Source: Lytechinus pictus
Lineage: Eukaryota > Echinodermata > Echinoidea > Temnopleuroida > Toxopneustidae
Direction of reading: 5' to 3'
Assembly (NCBI RefSeq): GCF_037042905.1
Contig: NC_087262.1
Coordinates: 10,674,501-10,738,500 of the forward strand
DNA: 64,000 nt
The notes beneath the pieces are model-generated. The model was not told the origin of the DNA, ran no database searches, and was given only the letters and a program-made list of their open reading frames with translations. Position numbers and translations under genes: made by a program. How positions within the stretch are numbered: position 1 is the first letter of the stretch; every line of letters starts with the position of its first letter. Below, piece by piece: positions 1-12,192 of this stretch.

Positions 1-58
1 CCAGTCGCTCTTAAAGTCGCTCTTAACTTACGAACAGCTTTATGAAACACCCACCCGG
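1..58. mobile_element. Right arm of a palindromic MITE (truncated by window edge)
   Basis: The first bases carry the CGCTCTTAA-rich arm that ends in CTTTATGAAACACCC. The same arm closes the complete palindromic element at 31406-31578. Only the right terminus is inside the window. Confidence 0.7.
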
Positions 59-129
59 CCTTTTGTATAGTGCATATGATTTATGATTGGTGTCTTCGAA
101 TGGGTTCTTCATTTCGTACAGTCTAGGAG

Positions 130-397
130 TTCGCCTTGACCATTCATTCATTTCATTTCATTTATTTCACCTTCATGTATAGAAACACTAAAAAACATAT
201 ATTTACATTACAATGTGTACAATTGAATAAGGCAGTTGAACCAGTCTTCATGGTCGTGAATAATTTGCCTGGACCATTTATTCATTTCATTTCATTTATT
301 TCACCTTCATGTATAGAAACACTAAAAAACATATATTTACATTGCAATGTGTAAAATTGAATAAGGCAGTTGAACTAGTCTTCATGGTCGTGAATAA
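130..397. repeat. Two-copy tandem duplication, about 135-bp unit
   Basis: The block from TCGCCTTGACCATTCATT to the GGTCGTGAATAA stretch occurs twice in direct orientation (about 130-263 and 264-397) with few mismatches. The short open frames here are by-products of the repeat. No gene is recognised. Confidence 0.85.
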
Positions 398-435
398 AAG
401 TAAATACAGTCTAACCAAAAGAAACACTTATTATT

Positions 436-1401
436 CCCGGGGGGGGGCAGTCAAATACACACGCGTGACCAAGGAATTTCCAAACAAGTTTTTCGCGGGC
501 TTTATTTACACATTTTGGGCCCTAAAGAAATTGTCGCCAAAATATGACCTCGGTGAAAAAGCTTAGGGAAAAACCATACACGTTTGGCTAGTCTTAAAAA
601 AAGGCTTTGGGAAAAAACATACCCTAAATACGTTTGACCCCGCGATTGACAATTGACCAGTCTTTCAAAACTACCCTTTTTCTTAAAAATCTGTGTTTTT
701 GATGCCCTTAAAGGGATGGTCCGGGCTGAAAATATTTATATCTTAATACATAGAGTAGAATTCACTGAGCAAAATGCTGAAAAATTCATCAAAATCGGAT
801 AACAAATAATAAAGTTATTGAAGTTTAATGTTTAGCAATATTTTGTGAAAACAGTCGTCATGAATATTCATTATGTGGGCTGATGATGTCACATCTCCAC
901 TTTCCGTTTTCTTATGTTATTACATAAAATCATAATTTTTCGTTATCTCATACTTGTGTGAATAATATGTCTCCCTTATAATGTAATAAGTTGCAGCAAT
1001 AAATATCTAATGAACTAAATCAGTTGTCAATCCAATATTTCTAGTTCTTGGAGGAAAACATTTGAATAAACCTAATTTCATATAATAAAATACAAAAGAA
1101 CAAGTGGGGGTGTGACATCATCAGCCCACCTAATGAATATTCATGACGACTGTTTTCACAAAATATTGCTAAACTTTAATATTCAATAACTTTGTTATTT
1201 GTTATCCGATTTTGATGAAATTTTCGGCATTTTGCTCAGTGAATTCTTCTCTAGTTATTAGACTATAAATATTTTCAGCCCGGACCATCCCTTTAACGAG
1301 TCCACGCGCGGACCGCGTCCGAAACTGAAAAAACACCCCTTTAAACGCGTATTTTGGTCAAGCGTGTGTACAGCAATATATTTGACTGCCCCCCCCCCCC
1401 C
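436..1401. mobile_element. Poly-G-ended inverted-repeat element, interrupted by a TTAA MITE
   Basis: The left end reads CCCGGGGGGGGCAGTCAAATA. The right end is its inverse, TATTTGACTGCCCCC. A second inverted stretch (ACACGCGTGACCAA against TTGGTCAAGCGTGTGT) supports matched arms. The tip resembles the CCCGGGG(n)GCACTC elements at 15708-16249 and 43117-43675. The 709-1296 element sits between the arms, so this one is older. Confidence 0.6.
709..1296. mobile_element. TTAA-flanked palindromic MITE (Kolobok-like)
   Basis: TTAA-AGGGATGGTCCGGGCTG at the left is mirrored by CAGCCCGGACCATCCCT-TTAA at the right, and the arms stay complementary far inward. TTAA target duplication with a purine-rich GGG tip is typical of Kolobok-type elements. 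A close copy lies at 47493-48093 and a more divergent relative at 18249-18841. There is no coding capacity. Confidence 0.8.
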
Positions 1402-1649
1402 TTTCCCCTCTTTCTCTTGTCCAATTTCCGAAGATGCAATATATCGATCGTTTGAAATTTGATAACTTTTTCCCTCATTTGCCTCAATGATGGACTGTTT
1501 TCGTTGACGAAAACCATGCTTTTACAAAGTGAAATATTATAAAAGCACGAGCGTGTATGTTTTATATCTGCTTTCTTCTTTTTTCTAGTTTTTTTTTCGT
1601 CCCTTGAAAGTGGCACATACGAGGCACAATTCACATTTCCCCCTAAAAA

Positions 1650-1935
1650 CACTCTAAATGAGAAGGATTTAAGGTAAATCCAGATTAGCTGTAGTTAGTG
1701 ACCATTTACATTCTCGATTTAGTTTGAATCCTAAAGATTCATTAAATCCTTTGAGATTCAAAAATGAAAATATGAATGTTTAGGTTTCAAAGTAAATCCT
1801 GAGTTAGGAACCAATCAAACTCTTGATCCAGTTTGAATCCTAAATATTCATTAACAGACGTGTTAGATTTTAAAATTAATCTTGAGAATTCTAACTTAAT
1901 CCAGATTTGATTGGTCCATAACTACATCCACGTGG
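1650..1935. mobile_element. Motif-saturated element (GGATT/AATCC), left end visible
   Basis: It starts CACTCTAAATGAGAAGGATT, matching the CACT(C/G)TnAnAAA tip shared by several elements here. The interior repeats GAATCCTAAA, ATTCATTAAATCC and AAATCC in both orientations. I do not see a clear matching right tip, so the end is approximate. Confidence 0.45.
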
Positions 1936-2413
1936 GTTTACTTTAACTCCTTGCAATTTTGACGGTACGCCACTCGGCACTTTAATGGTAGATAACCATA
2001 GTGAGGCAGTAACTAGATTTTTTTATTTCCTTCCATTATAAAATATAACACAAATAAATGTGACATAATCTTACAATGACGCACATACATCAAAAGTAGT
2101 TCATATCAATTTGCACACAAAATGATAGAATTGTATTATTAATATTATCAATATAATCATAAGCATCATGTTTTTCAATAAGCCGAATGGATTTGAATTT
2201 TCATTTCAATTTCTATGTCCAGAACTACGTACTTAGTAATGAACAGATACCACGTAAGGCATGTTGGATTATCCGTTGACTTAAAAGGATATAAATTCTA
2301 TCTACATAAATAAGAGTAACATTTTACGAGCAAAACACTCAAAATCCGATATAAAATAATTAATGCCTGAGGTTATTGATTTTCGAAAAAAAAAAAATTG
2401 GGGGGGGGGGGGG
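1936..2413. other. AT-rich stretch, no feature recognised
   Basis: Unique-looking AT-rich DNA ending in an A-tract and a 13-base G-tract that abuts the foldback element. No coding or RNA signal is seen. Confidence 0.5.
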
Positions 2414-5400
2414 TGTTGCACCCACAAATGTAATAACGCCCACAAATGTAATAACGCCCACAAATGTAAAACACTTTACCCACAAATGTAATAACGCCCA
2501 CAAATGTAATAACACTTTACCCACAAATGTAATAATTTTTGATCGCCCACAAATGTAATAATGACTTTACCCACAAATGTAATAAATTTGAAGGGATTTT
2601 TGGCGAATCCGTTCTAAACTGAAATCCTATAGTAATGCGTTCATATAGCACAAAAGTGTAAAGTCTTTTTTCCAGACCCGATTAATTCAAAAATTATAAT
2701 ATGATTTAAAGTCTTTTTTTCCAGACCTGGTTGTTTCAAAAATTATAATATAAGTCCAAAGTCTTTTTTTCCAGACACGGTTATCTAAAAAAAAAATAAT
2801 AAATCCAAACTAGGATACGATAATGATATTCCAGTGGAATGAAAATGAGAATCGAGCTTAGTCTTTTCTCCAGACCCAGTTAATTAAAACTGATGGAATT
2901 AATGTCTTTGTTGTTGTTTGAACTTACACGGTGCGCTTTGTGAATATATGCGCTAAGAGTAAATTGAGAATCAAGCGTAGTCTTTCTCCACACCCGGTTA
3001 CTTAAAACTAAAAACTACATCCTTATAGTAATGCGTTCATATAGCACAAAAGTGCAAAGTCTTTTTTCCAGACCTGGTTAATTAAATATTTATGATATAA
3101 GTCTAAATTAAGTCTTTTTTCAAGACCCGGTTGTTTAAAAAATTATAATGTAAGTCCAAAGTCTTTTTCCAGACCCGGTTGTTTCAAACATTACAACATA
3201 AGTCCAAAGTCTTTTTTCCAGACCCAGTTATTTCAAAAATTGTAATATAAGTCCAAACTAAGATACCATAATGATATTCCAGTGGAATAAGAATAAAAAT
3301 CGAGCTTAGTCTTTTCTCCAAACCCTGTTATTCGAAAATTATAAATAACAATATAACAACAACAAAAACAGTATAAAGACCCCATAATCCTATTAATGCT
3401 GGATAACATGGACATATAGCATAGTCTTTCAGCCAGACCCAGTTTTTTTTTTAAATAACGCTAACAGTAATAATAAGAAAATTCCAAATCTAAGACCAAA
3501 CAATCCTTCAACCTAAGAACCTGTCTTAAAAAGAGGTTTAGAGCATTGTCTTTATTCCAGACCTAATCATTAACAAAATTACCCCAAAAAAATCTTCTAA
3601 CGTAAGACTATATCATATTCTTATTCTTCTGGAATAACACGAGTTTTAAAACGTACTCTTTTCACCAGACCCGGTTATTTAAAAAAAATGAATTAAAAAA
3701 ACTTAAACAGTTCAAATCTAAGACCAATCTTCAAAAGTTACACCCTTACTGGGTGTAACTGGGTGTAAAAATATGTATTTACCCCGCACACAGTTTTTTT
3801 TTTAAATAATACTAAGACCCTTACAAAACATTGTAATAATGCATGGGTAAAGCAAACATCCTTTCTCCAGACTTGGTTATTATTTGAAGAAAAAAAAAAG
3901 TTTTTACAAATATTCTAAAATGAATACCCAATAATCTAATTACTGTGGAATAACATGAAGATCGATTGTAGACTTTCCTCCAGACACAGTTATTTCAAGA
4001 ATAAAAAAGCAATAAAACCCATCCCCAACAACGAATCTATAAGAACAAACAATCCTCCAAATTAAGACCATGTAGAAAAGCACATGTTTAGAGCGTTGTC
4101 TTTATTCCAGACCCAGTCATTTAAAAAATAATTCAAACAGTCTTAAAAACACAAGACTTTGTCATATTCTTATTCCTGTGGAATAACACGAGTATTATGC
4201 ATAGTCTTTCGTCTAGACCCGGTTATTTAAAAAACAAAGAAATATTGAGAAAAAAAACTAAGACCAAATTTCAAAATTAAGCCCAGTTAAAATGCTTGGG
4301 TTTAGAGTGTTGTCTGTACCCCACATCCAGTTTTCTGAAAAAATACAAATTAAGCGAAACTTTAATCTTAAGACTTAACCCCAGCATCTTCTAAACTATT
4401 AAAACCCTGTGATAAAGCATACCACAAAAACGACAAATTAATCATAGGCGTAAATGTTCATATCTGAATGATACGCACCTTAAAACCCAAGATAACAATA
4501 ACAACGTTATTCTACATCAATGATATTGTGGGGTCTTTGTTGATATAGTTTTTTTTTATTGTTTCTTATTATTTCCTATTTTGAAATAACTAAGTCTGGA
4601 GCAAAGACTACACCATAGGTCTTTGTTTTGTTGTTTTAGTTTTGACTTATATTATAATTTTTAAAGCAACCGGATCTGGAAAAAAGACTTTGAAATTATA
4701 TTATAATTTTTGAAACAACCGGGTCTGGAAAAAAGACTTTGAACTTACAGTATAATTTTTTAAACAACCGGGTCTGGAAAAAAGACATTGGACTTATAAT
4801 AATTTTTGAATTAACCGGGTCTGAAAAAAAGACTTTGCACATTTGTGCTTTACGAACACATTACTATAGGGTTTTAGTTTTAGTTACCGGGTCTGGAGAA
4901 AAGACTATGCTTGATTCTCAATTTACCCTTAGCGCATATATTCACAATATGCGCCGTATTTAAGTGAAAACAACAACAAAGACACTAATTCCACCAGTTT
5001 TACTTAACTGGGTCTGGAAAAAGACTAAGCTCGATTCTCATTTTTATTCCACTGGAATATCATTATCATATCTTAGTTTGGACTTATATTATAATTTTTG
5101 AAATAACCGGGTCTGGAAAAAAGACTTTGGACTTATATTATATTATAATTTTTTTTAACAACCGGGTCTGGAAAAAAGACTTTGAACTTATATTATAATT
5201 TTTGAAACAACCGGGTCTGGAAAAAGACTTTGGACTTATACTATAATTTTTTAAACAACCAGGTCTGGAAAAAAGACTTTGAACTTATATTATAATTTTT
5301 TTAACAACTGGGTCTGGAAAAATAGACTTTGGACTTATATTATAATTTTTTAAACAACTTGGTCTGGAAAAAAGACTTTGAACTTATATTATAATTATTG

Positions 5401-5707
5401 AAACAACCGGGTCTGGAAGAAAAGACTTTGGATTATATTATACTTTCTTTATTAACCGGGTCTGGAGATAAAGACTTTGCACTTTTGTGCTATATGAGCG
5501 TATTACTATAGGATTTCAGTTTAGAACGGATTCGCCAAAAATCCCTTCAAATTTATTACATTTGTGGGTAAAGTCATTATTACATTTGTGGGCGATCAAA
5601 ATTATTACATTTGTGGGTAAAGTGTTATTACATTTGTGGGTAAAGTGTTATTACATTTGTGGGCGTTATTACATTTGTGGGCGATTATTACATTTGTGGG
5701 TGTAACA
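2414..5707. mobile_element. Foldback transposon with long tandem-repeat arms
   Basis: The element begins TGTTGCACCCACAAATGTAA and ends in the inverse, TTACATTTGTGGGTGTAACA, with G-tracts directly outside both ends. The outer arm domains (about 2421-2583 and 5552-5705) are short tandem repeats of CCCACAAATGTAATAA and its complement. The inner arm domains are about 50-bp repeats built on AGTCTTTTTTCCAGACCCGG on the left (about 2660-4330) and CCGGGTCTGGAAAAAAGACT on the right (about 4560-5480). A spacer-like unique stretch joins them near 4340-4550. There is no open frame of note. The layout of outer short repeats plus inner repeats in inverted arms matches foldback elements such as Drosophila FB and the sea urchin TU elements. 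The left arm is longer than the right. It is non-autonomous as seen. Confidence 0.85.
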
Positions 5708-5715
5708 GGGGGGGG

Positions 5716-6090
5716 GGGACACAGGTATGATGAATGCCGTTATTTCTTTTGTCTTATGTTATTACATGAAATTATACATTTCATACAATGTATTTAAAAC
5801 ATCTCTATTTGTATTGAAAAACAGTTTCAAAAATGATTATCTTACACAGTTATTACAGTAAATCAGAAGTCAATCCTATTTTTTTCAGTCTTAGAGGGAA
5901 AAATTGATTTTATAAATCCATATAATGATATAAAAAGTAGGGATATATGACATAACCAGCTATCGCATTGGATATTTATGAGGGCGTGGTTCATCAAAAA
6001 TAATGCAAGCGTTTGAAAGGTCATAACTTGATTAAATATTTCTTGTTCAAATTTGATGAAATTTTCAGTGTTTTGTATCTGTATTAGGCC
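5716..6090. mobile_element. Decayed relative of the TTAA MITE family
   Basis: The stretch keeps recognisable interior blocks of the 709-1296 family: TTATGTTATTACATGAAAT near its left end and TTTGATGAAATTTTCAGTGTTTTG near its right. The termini are lost. Confidence is limited by divergence. Confidence 0.4.
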
Positions 6091-6372
6091 TGTGAGAACA
6101 CAATATCTCACAGTGTGATCACAGTGTTTAGTTGACTATGTGAAAATATTAGTCACACTGTTATAATGTTAAAATTCAACAGTGTGAAGATATTTTCACA
6201 CCACACTGGAGACCTCGACTGTTCACATCGTGTTTACATGGTCGACTATGTGAACATGACTGTGGACACACTGCTGAAATTCTCTTAAATGTGAAGGTGA
6301 TTTCACATTGTGTTCCACACTGTGAACATACTGTGGAACACACTGTGGGACACTGCGTTCTTTCCAGTAGGG
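6090..6372. mobile_element. Motif-saturated element (CACAGTGTG)
   Basis: About 280 bp are filled with CACAGTG/CACTGTG in both orientations, plus GACTATGTGAA and TTCACAT variants. The right tip TTCTTTCCAGTAGGG, read inverted as CCCTACTGGAAAGAA, resembles the CCCAGAAGGAAAAACC tip of the ACCAGT element at 61552-62878. No left tip was found. Confidence 0.5.
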
Positions 6373-6671
6373 AGAGTACCCCTTTTAAATACCTCAGTCA
6401 CACTGGCCAAACCGAACCCAGATTACCAATGCCACACCAATGGTCCGTTTACAGTAGGTTACGTCGATGTGACTGTGGCCGCGTAGCAAGTCCACGATCT
6501 ATCTAACAAGGTGTTTTAGCTCCACTGCGCATGACGGATTCAAGAACATAGAAAATGTATTGTCGATCGAAAATTGTTGTGACGAAACTGCAGTTTCGTC
6601 ACAGACTCTGGACAAACGACATATTTGCCCTCTTCGTCAGCTCCGAACGCTTCTGTTTCAATTCATCGATA

Positions 6672-7040
6672 TGTGGAGAAGCCTAGGTGTAGTGGTTCTG
6701 ACTCTCGCCTTGTAAACAGAGGGTCGTGTGTTCGAATCCCACCGCTGTCTGGCGTCCTTTGGCAAGGCGTTAATCCACACTTTGCCACTCCCGACCCAGG
6801 TGCTGAATGGGTACCCGGTAGAATGTGAAAGTCATTGCAGCTTGTCCAGTACTGTGTGCGCCTCACTGGCGACTGACTGGAATACTCCCCAGGGAGTGGA
6901 GGATGCGTACACATTGTGTGCGGGAATGACTGATTGAATCCGACGACCAGGGTAATAATACATCTTTAAAGCGCTTAGACACGCCGTTCCGATGTATTAA
7001 GCTAATTATAAAGCGCTATAGAAAATCGGAATATTATTAT
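6672..7040 (+). mobile_element. tRNA-derived SINE
   Basis: An A-box-like stretch (GTGTAGTGGTTCTGACTC) and a B-box-like stretch (GTGTTCGAATCCC) sit about 40 bp apart. A roughly 250-bp body and an ATT-rich tail (TATTATTATTTTT) follow. The head is too poor in stems to be a functional tRNA gene. A shorter relative lies at 7683-7822. The element sits just 3' of GST-A. Confidence 0.75.
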
Positions 7041-7200
7041 TTTTCGTAAAAGACCTCCTAGCTCTTTGTTTGTTTGTTTGATTTATTTTTTTGGTCATTT
7101 GAAGGGCATTTTCAATACATTTACTGTATTCTCATCCCGTCTTGCGTGGACTGGTGGAAAAGCGAAAACTGCCTGTTGTGGCATAACAAGTCCACAATAT

Positions 7201-10200
7201 CTAATAATCTGCGGCGGGCCGCGATGCAATGTAAGATTTGAGTGGGCCCTCCTCTTTGAAATACTTATAGAAGGCTCGCAGATCAGGGTAATCATCAAGG
7301 ACGCCCTCTATACCTCGAGCGCTGTCAGTAAACATTTCGAGCATGGTGAAGACGTGGATGTCGGCGAGTGAGATCTGTCAACATAAAAAGTCACTTTAAA
7401 TGCATAAGGCGAGTTTCCATACCGTATCCCCCCTAAAACCCCAACAGCCCCTGGTTGTTAAACATTTATTAATTCATTCATTTATTTCTGCTTTCGTTCG
7501 GGAGCCAGGGCAGTCTCTTCAGTAAGCCTAATGCTAGAAAGCGCTGTATGTATAACAATCATGATACATTGTATATGATCAGTGAAAGTAATCCGAATGA
7601 ATTCAGTTGAAAACAACATGCTTTGTGAGAGAAATGATGTTGGAAATCAAATCTTTATGAACACGTTGGTAACAAATTATATATGGGCGGGTCGTGGTCT
7701 AGTGGTTCTGACTCTTGCCTTTCAAACAGAAGGTCTTGGGTCCGAATCCAAGCTATGGCTTGTTTTCCTTCAGCAAAAAATGTATCGACACTGTGCTGCA
7801 CTCAATACTCCATCAAAATAAAAAGAAGTCGATAGTGATGATAATAATGGAATGAAATGAATGAAGCATAGCACAATAAACCAAAAACAGAGAGGAATGT
7901 TATTATTTATTTTTTTTATTGCATTACCTTGTTTCCTACAAAATTCTTCCCTCCTGCCTTTTTTATAAGTTGGTCAAGGTAAGAAATGTAGGGCTTGGAT
8001 GTCTTTTCCGCAAATTCTTTCTTCAGCCTAGCCTGAAAAATAGAAATTTAAAAAGCAAAATAATCTAAATATCATGAAGCGACGACCGGAGTGACAATAT
8101 ATATAGATCCGATTTTTGGGAAAGTTGTAATTGCATTTGATATGAACACTCCGACCTGTAAAATCTTAGGTCTAAATAAAAAATACTGAATAGTGGTATG
8201 AATACTACCATCGGAAATTTTAGGCTACTGCGAGTCTCTCTGTAAGAAAAAAAGTGAAGTAAAATCAAAATCTGAGTGACGCGATAACACTTATTCCAAA
8301 CTTCTTGCATTAGTTACATAAGATAATTTCATTTTTTAACTTTGATATTTAATGTCAAATGTGATATGTTAAAAAAATAGGTTGATGTCGAATGTTTAAG
8401 ACATTGCTCTGATAAGATAAGCGCATAAACTGGATGAAATAACTACCGTATTCATGGTTATGGATAAGAGCTAACTACAGTCACATCATCGAAACCGGCT
8501 CCACCAATCGGATGTCATTTGAAATGATCAATTGATTCGGTCGATCCGGGCCCCGTCTTACAAAGAGTTACGATTCATAAATCAATCTCACCAGTATAGA
8601 AATCCATCCATACCATATTTTATTCTACAGGAAATCTGCACAATCTCCTATATACTAATAAACAAAAAGAATCACATCGAATTTTTGAAGATAATGATGA
8701 ATGTACGCATATTCGTAATGTGTGGAAAATATTTCGAACAAACTTGCATTTTAGCTGTTGATGTTGCTGGCCGCCCATATTTGTGATTGATCGGATCAAT
8801 CGGCGCAACTCTCTGTAAGACAGGGCCTCGGAGTCCAGGGGGGGGGGGGGCGGTTGTGGCATTAAAGTGGATCTAATTGTGGCAAGTATTCTGAAATCAG
8901 GTTTAATTTAAACTCTGGTCTAAAGTTGTGGCTTAACTATGGATGGCCAACCGTGACACAAATCTATAGCAGTACAAGTTCGATTTTGCAGCTCATTTAA
9001 CAATGATATCATTCATAACCGTCATAAAACAATACCTAAAATTGTCTTTTTTTCGCATGATGAAAGACCAAAGAAAACATGCGAAATATACAATGTACAC
9101 AGAGTTTTGACGCTTTCGGCTTTCCATAGCACCAAGTTGGACTATGGCCTAAGTTAGACCGGACTTCAAATGCTAGGTCCTATACCATTACCACATACCA
9201 TCTCATCCTCAGGAGGGTGGTGTGCATAGATGAGAGTAGCCTTTAGCTCGAGGTCGTTCATGGTTTCGAGGACGATATCAATCTCAGTTCGTTCGAAGTC
9301 GTTTGCTCCATAAAGATCTAAAGCAAGGCAGTATGTCGACAATTAGACTAATGCGGACATTGTAAAAAAAAATGGAGATTTTGCAGGAAAAAAATACAGG
9401 CTCATTTTGTAAATTGTTATGACAGGAATTTTTCTGCAATGTAAAACAGAAGATATATTTTCGAAAAAGGGGAAATTCATACAGGAAATTTATAAGGCTT
9501 CATATCTCATAAACAAAGTTTCTGTAATTTTACACATTGTAAGAATAAATGTGTTCTCGAGACTCTGCTGCAGGAACTTAATTCTCCGTTTTTAAGAGAA
9601 ATTTTTGATATGGATGTAACTCACTTTTAGACTGTTATGGACAAATGGAATTACACTGAATTTGAACTAAAACTGACAATCAATTAGACTGCATTATAAT
9701 GCAGATTAGAATTCGATTACATTGTAGATGATGACTGATGTGTAAACATCTTGGCTTTGTTGAAAAGAAATGTTATCGACCACGTGATAGGATTTTTTTT
9801 TTAAATATATGATGAAATAAAAATGATTGATAGAAATCAAAGTTACTGCAGTGTTGAGAGACGAGTTGTTGAGAGATGTAGAGAGATGAGTAGGTTGGGA
9901 GAAAGTCAGAGAAATGTGTTCACTTCTGAGTGAACATTTCCTCCCATTTTTAGCATGGTAAGAGAAGGGGGGGGGTGATTGAAAAAAAAGTATGATAAAA
10001 GTTCAATGAGAGCGTCATTGTAAAGCAACGAGGTAGAGAAAGAGACGCAGAGAGAGAGAGGGGGGAGTGGTAGACAGGCATATAACATATGGAACTCGCT
10101 TACCAAACTTTCTGGCTAGGTACCTATTAATGGCTTTACTCTGTGGTATCACCCTGTCGTCCACCATCAAAACGGGAGCTTGTCCGATGGGAAAGGCTGC

Positions 10201-12075
10201 GAGAATAAATCAAGCAAATTGATATGACTTAACATAATAGTAGTACCGACCTGACCAAGGGCGGATCCAGGATTTTCCAAAAGGGGGGCACATTTTCCAG
10301 AGAAAAAAATTGACAAGCAAAAAAAAAAAAAAAAAAAAACCCTAAGGTCTTCACTTTCAAAAGGGGGCTCACTTGTGTTTTAGCGGCAGGTTTATATTTA
10401 CAAATTTTAATTGTGCCTCTCAAAAGGTGGGAGGGGCACGGGCAGGCTGTGACCCCCCCCCCCCCCAGATCGGCCAGTGGACCTGACCATTATTTCTAGT
10501 CATATCTAAAAAAAATTTAAAGCTTGTCCAATGGGGGGAAATGGGAAAATAAACGGATTAATGACTAGTTTATTCTCCTTATTGCCACACTTTTAAAAAT
10601 ATTCAAAATGTAAAAGAAATATATATTTTTGAATATTATTTCAAAATGACTAGTATAGTAGTCAGAAGGTTGAAAATTTCTTATCATTTTGTATTGTCAG
10701 AAATGACCAAGTGCTAGTCAATTTTTAATAGAAGAACAAATGTGACTAACATAATAGTAACCCCTAGTCAGATATGAGTAAGTTCTAGTCAAATAGTCAA
10801 ATCTGAAAAGAAAATATTCAAATATGACTTACATAAAAGTAACACTTAGCTGACTCTAGTCCCTTCAACTCGTCATATTTAACAAGTGGTTTGTATAGAG
10901 TGCACAGTTTTGAGAGCGAAAATAAAAGGAAAATTGAAAAAGAAACAATTCGCCCTCATCTCTCCAGTGATCCCTATATAATTTCAGCAAAAAAGGGCAC
11001 CAAACAAGGAATTATCTGAAGGGTTCAAAATTTCTGCACATAAAATTTCAAAGACACCCAAGATGACTCTCATTTGCATGGTACTTTAGGCATGTCACTT
11101 TTAAGAAAACAAATTGAAAATCTCAAAATACCGAGACCATTGTTTGGAGGGGGAGTGCGATTTTTCTGATATTTGTAATGCATAATCAGGATAATTTCAT
11201 TTCTCTCTTGTACGGTCAACTTTAAGATGATGAAGAAATGGGTAAGGAGGACATAGTCCCACGTGTACCGCATCAGTGTTTTAAAAAGTAGCGTTGCCAT
11301 TGACTATTTTATACTATTCGATCTCTGATAACAAATATTTGAATATCATGTTTACTCACTGTGTATTAACAATATGTACCAAGACACAGGTAAATAAACG
11401 ACTGTATAGATCAAGTTACTTTACAGAATGTACTTTGGACCGACTTCAGGTGAAAAAAAATCACTGTATGAACGTGAGAGACGCCCCCATCCCGGGTCCC
11501 TACTCCTACCAACAATAATACAAATATGATAATGATAATAATGATAAAATCGGGATTTTACAAGGGCATTGCCTACAACCTTTTGGAAATTTTGCAAAAT
11601 AGATGACAATATAATTGATTGTTACACGAAGCATAATTTATGAAAGGACTCGACTGTGAATGTCTAAATCAAGAATCAGGTCATGCAGGTTGTCGTCCCT
11701 TTGAACGTACGTCTTACACTAGAAAGAGGGAATACTCCCATTAAACGGTCAGCTAGGGCCACTCGATCCCCCGGGGCAGTTCAGGTGATCACAAAATAAA
11801 TATAAAAAGAAGAAAAAAGGGGAAAGACTGAAACCTGAAGGTTAGTTCATTAGTTACGTTAAAAAACCCTAGCCATCACAAGCAATCATTACGAATCAAT
11901 AGCTGGGATCAATACATTGTAACTTTAACTCACTTTCCGTGTCGGGCTTCCGCTGTGGCCATTCGGCGACTTCGAAACGCTCATCGACGAACTCGCAACC
12001 ACCCAGGGCAAGCAACATGCGGGCCGTCTCGGCGCGACCACGAACATTAAAGTAGATCAATTTATAACTGGGCAT
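7201..12075 (-). CDS. Sigma-class glutathione S-transferase, gene A (5 exons, 210 aa)
   Basis: Exons are 12075-11934, 10196-10104, 9317-9199, 8032-7928 and 7374-7201. All introns are GT-AG and the joined frame is open to a TAG stop. The product is a cytosolic GST of the sigma/hematopoietic prostaglandin D synthase type, which conjugates glutathione to electrophiles. Residues 1-80 are the thioredoxin-like glutathione domain and the remainder is the helical domain. Family glutathione-site residues are present: Tyr8, Arg14, Trp39, Lys43, the APV cis-proline at 55, and Gln66-Ser67. Helix-6 region ISLADIHVF is typical. The start is fixed by the family N-terminus (MPSYKLIYF). Intron phases (1,1,0,0) equal those of genes B and C. 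A TATA-like TATAAAA lies about 110 bp upstream. Introns carry a SINE fragment, MITEs and a hAT-like insertion. The sigma class is certain from motifs; the substrate is unknown. Confidence 0.93.
7683..7822 (+). mobile_element. SINE head fragment in GST-A intron 4
   Basis: It shares the TCTAGTGGTTCTGACTCT-GCC head and the GGGTCCGAATCC B-box-like part with the 6672-7040 SINE, but the body is short and diverged. Confidence 0.6.
8547..8829. mobile_element. Palindromic MITE, GGGCCCCGTCTTACAAAG type
   Basis: The left end GGGCCCCGTCTTACAAAGAG is mirrored by CTCTGTAAGACAGGGCCTC at the right. Subterminal GATCGGATCAATCG blocks also pair. It lies in GST-A intron 3 and belongs to the same broad style as 24206-24347 and 31406-31578. 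Confidence 0.7.
9356..9625. mobile_element. Decayed copy of the 26109-26400 element
   Basis: It shares GTAATTTTACA, the TGTTCTCGAGAC-CTGCTGCAG block and TTTTGCAG motifs with 26109-26400. The CACTG tips are eroded. It lies in GST-A intron 2. Confidence 0.55.
10256..10479. mobile_element. hAT-like MITE with 8-bp target duplication
   Basis: It begins CAAGGGCGGATCCAGG and ends AGATCGGCCAGTG. The direct repeat GACCTGAC flanks both sides (10248-10255 and 10480-10487). An 8-bp duplication with a CA(G)-type tip fits hAT. The interior contains a 20-base A-tract and a C-tract. It sits in GST-A intron 1. Confidence 0.75.
10587..10902. mobile_element. Motif-saturated element (CTAGTCA)
   Basis: TGACTAG, CTAGTCA and GTCAGA-type motifs occur many times in both orientations. 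The tips CACTTTTAAAAAT and TATAGAGTG fit the CACT-type terminus loosely. The element at 24819-25031 uses the same motif. Boundaries are approximate. Confidence 0.5.
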
Positions 12076-12185
12076 GATGATGTCGATGGCAGTATCTTAT
12101 GGGCAGAGTAAAATGAGACTTGGATTTCTGCCCGGTTTTCGAGATTCGATTCGTGAGATGTGGGGAGCTGTTCTCTGACGTAAAG

Positions 12186-12192
12186 TTTTATA
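12186..12192 (-). promoter_or_regulatory. Candidate TATA box of GST-A
   Basis: TATAAAA on the minus strand, about 110 bp upstream of the GST-A start codon. The location suits a core promoter. No initiator can be proven from sequence alone. Confidence 0.4.

Noticed and set aside
2421-2583. Short regularly spaced repeats resembling a CRISPR array
   Set aside because: Repeats abut with irregular short spacers, appear in inverse order at 5552-5705, and the genome is eukaryotic. They are foldback arm repeats.
6676-6755. Functional tRNA gene
   Set aside because: A- and B-box-like stretches are present, but acceptor and D stems do not pair, and a SINE body with an ATT tail follows.
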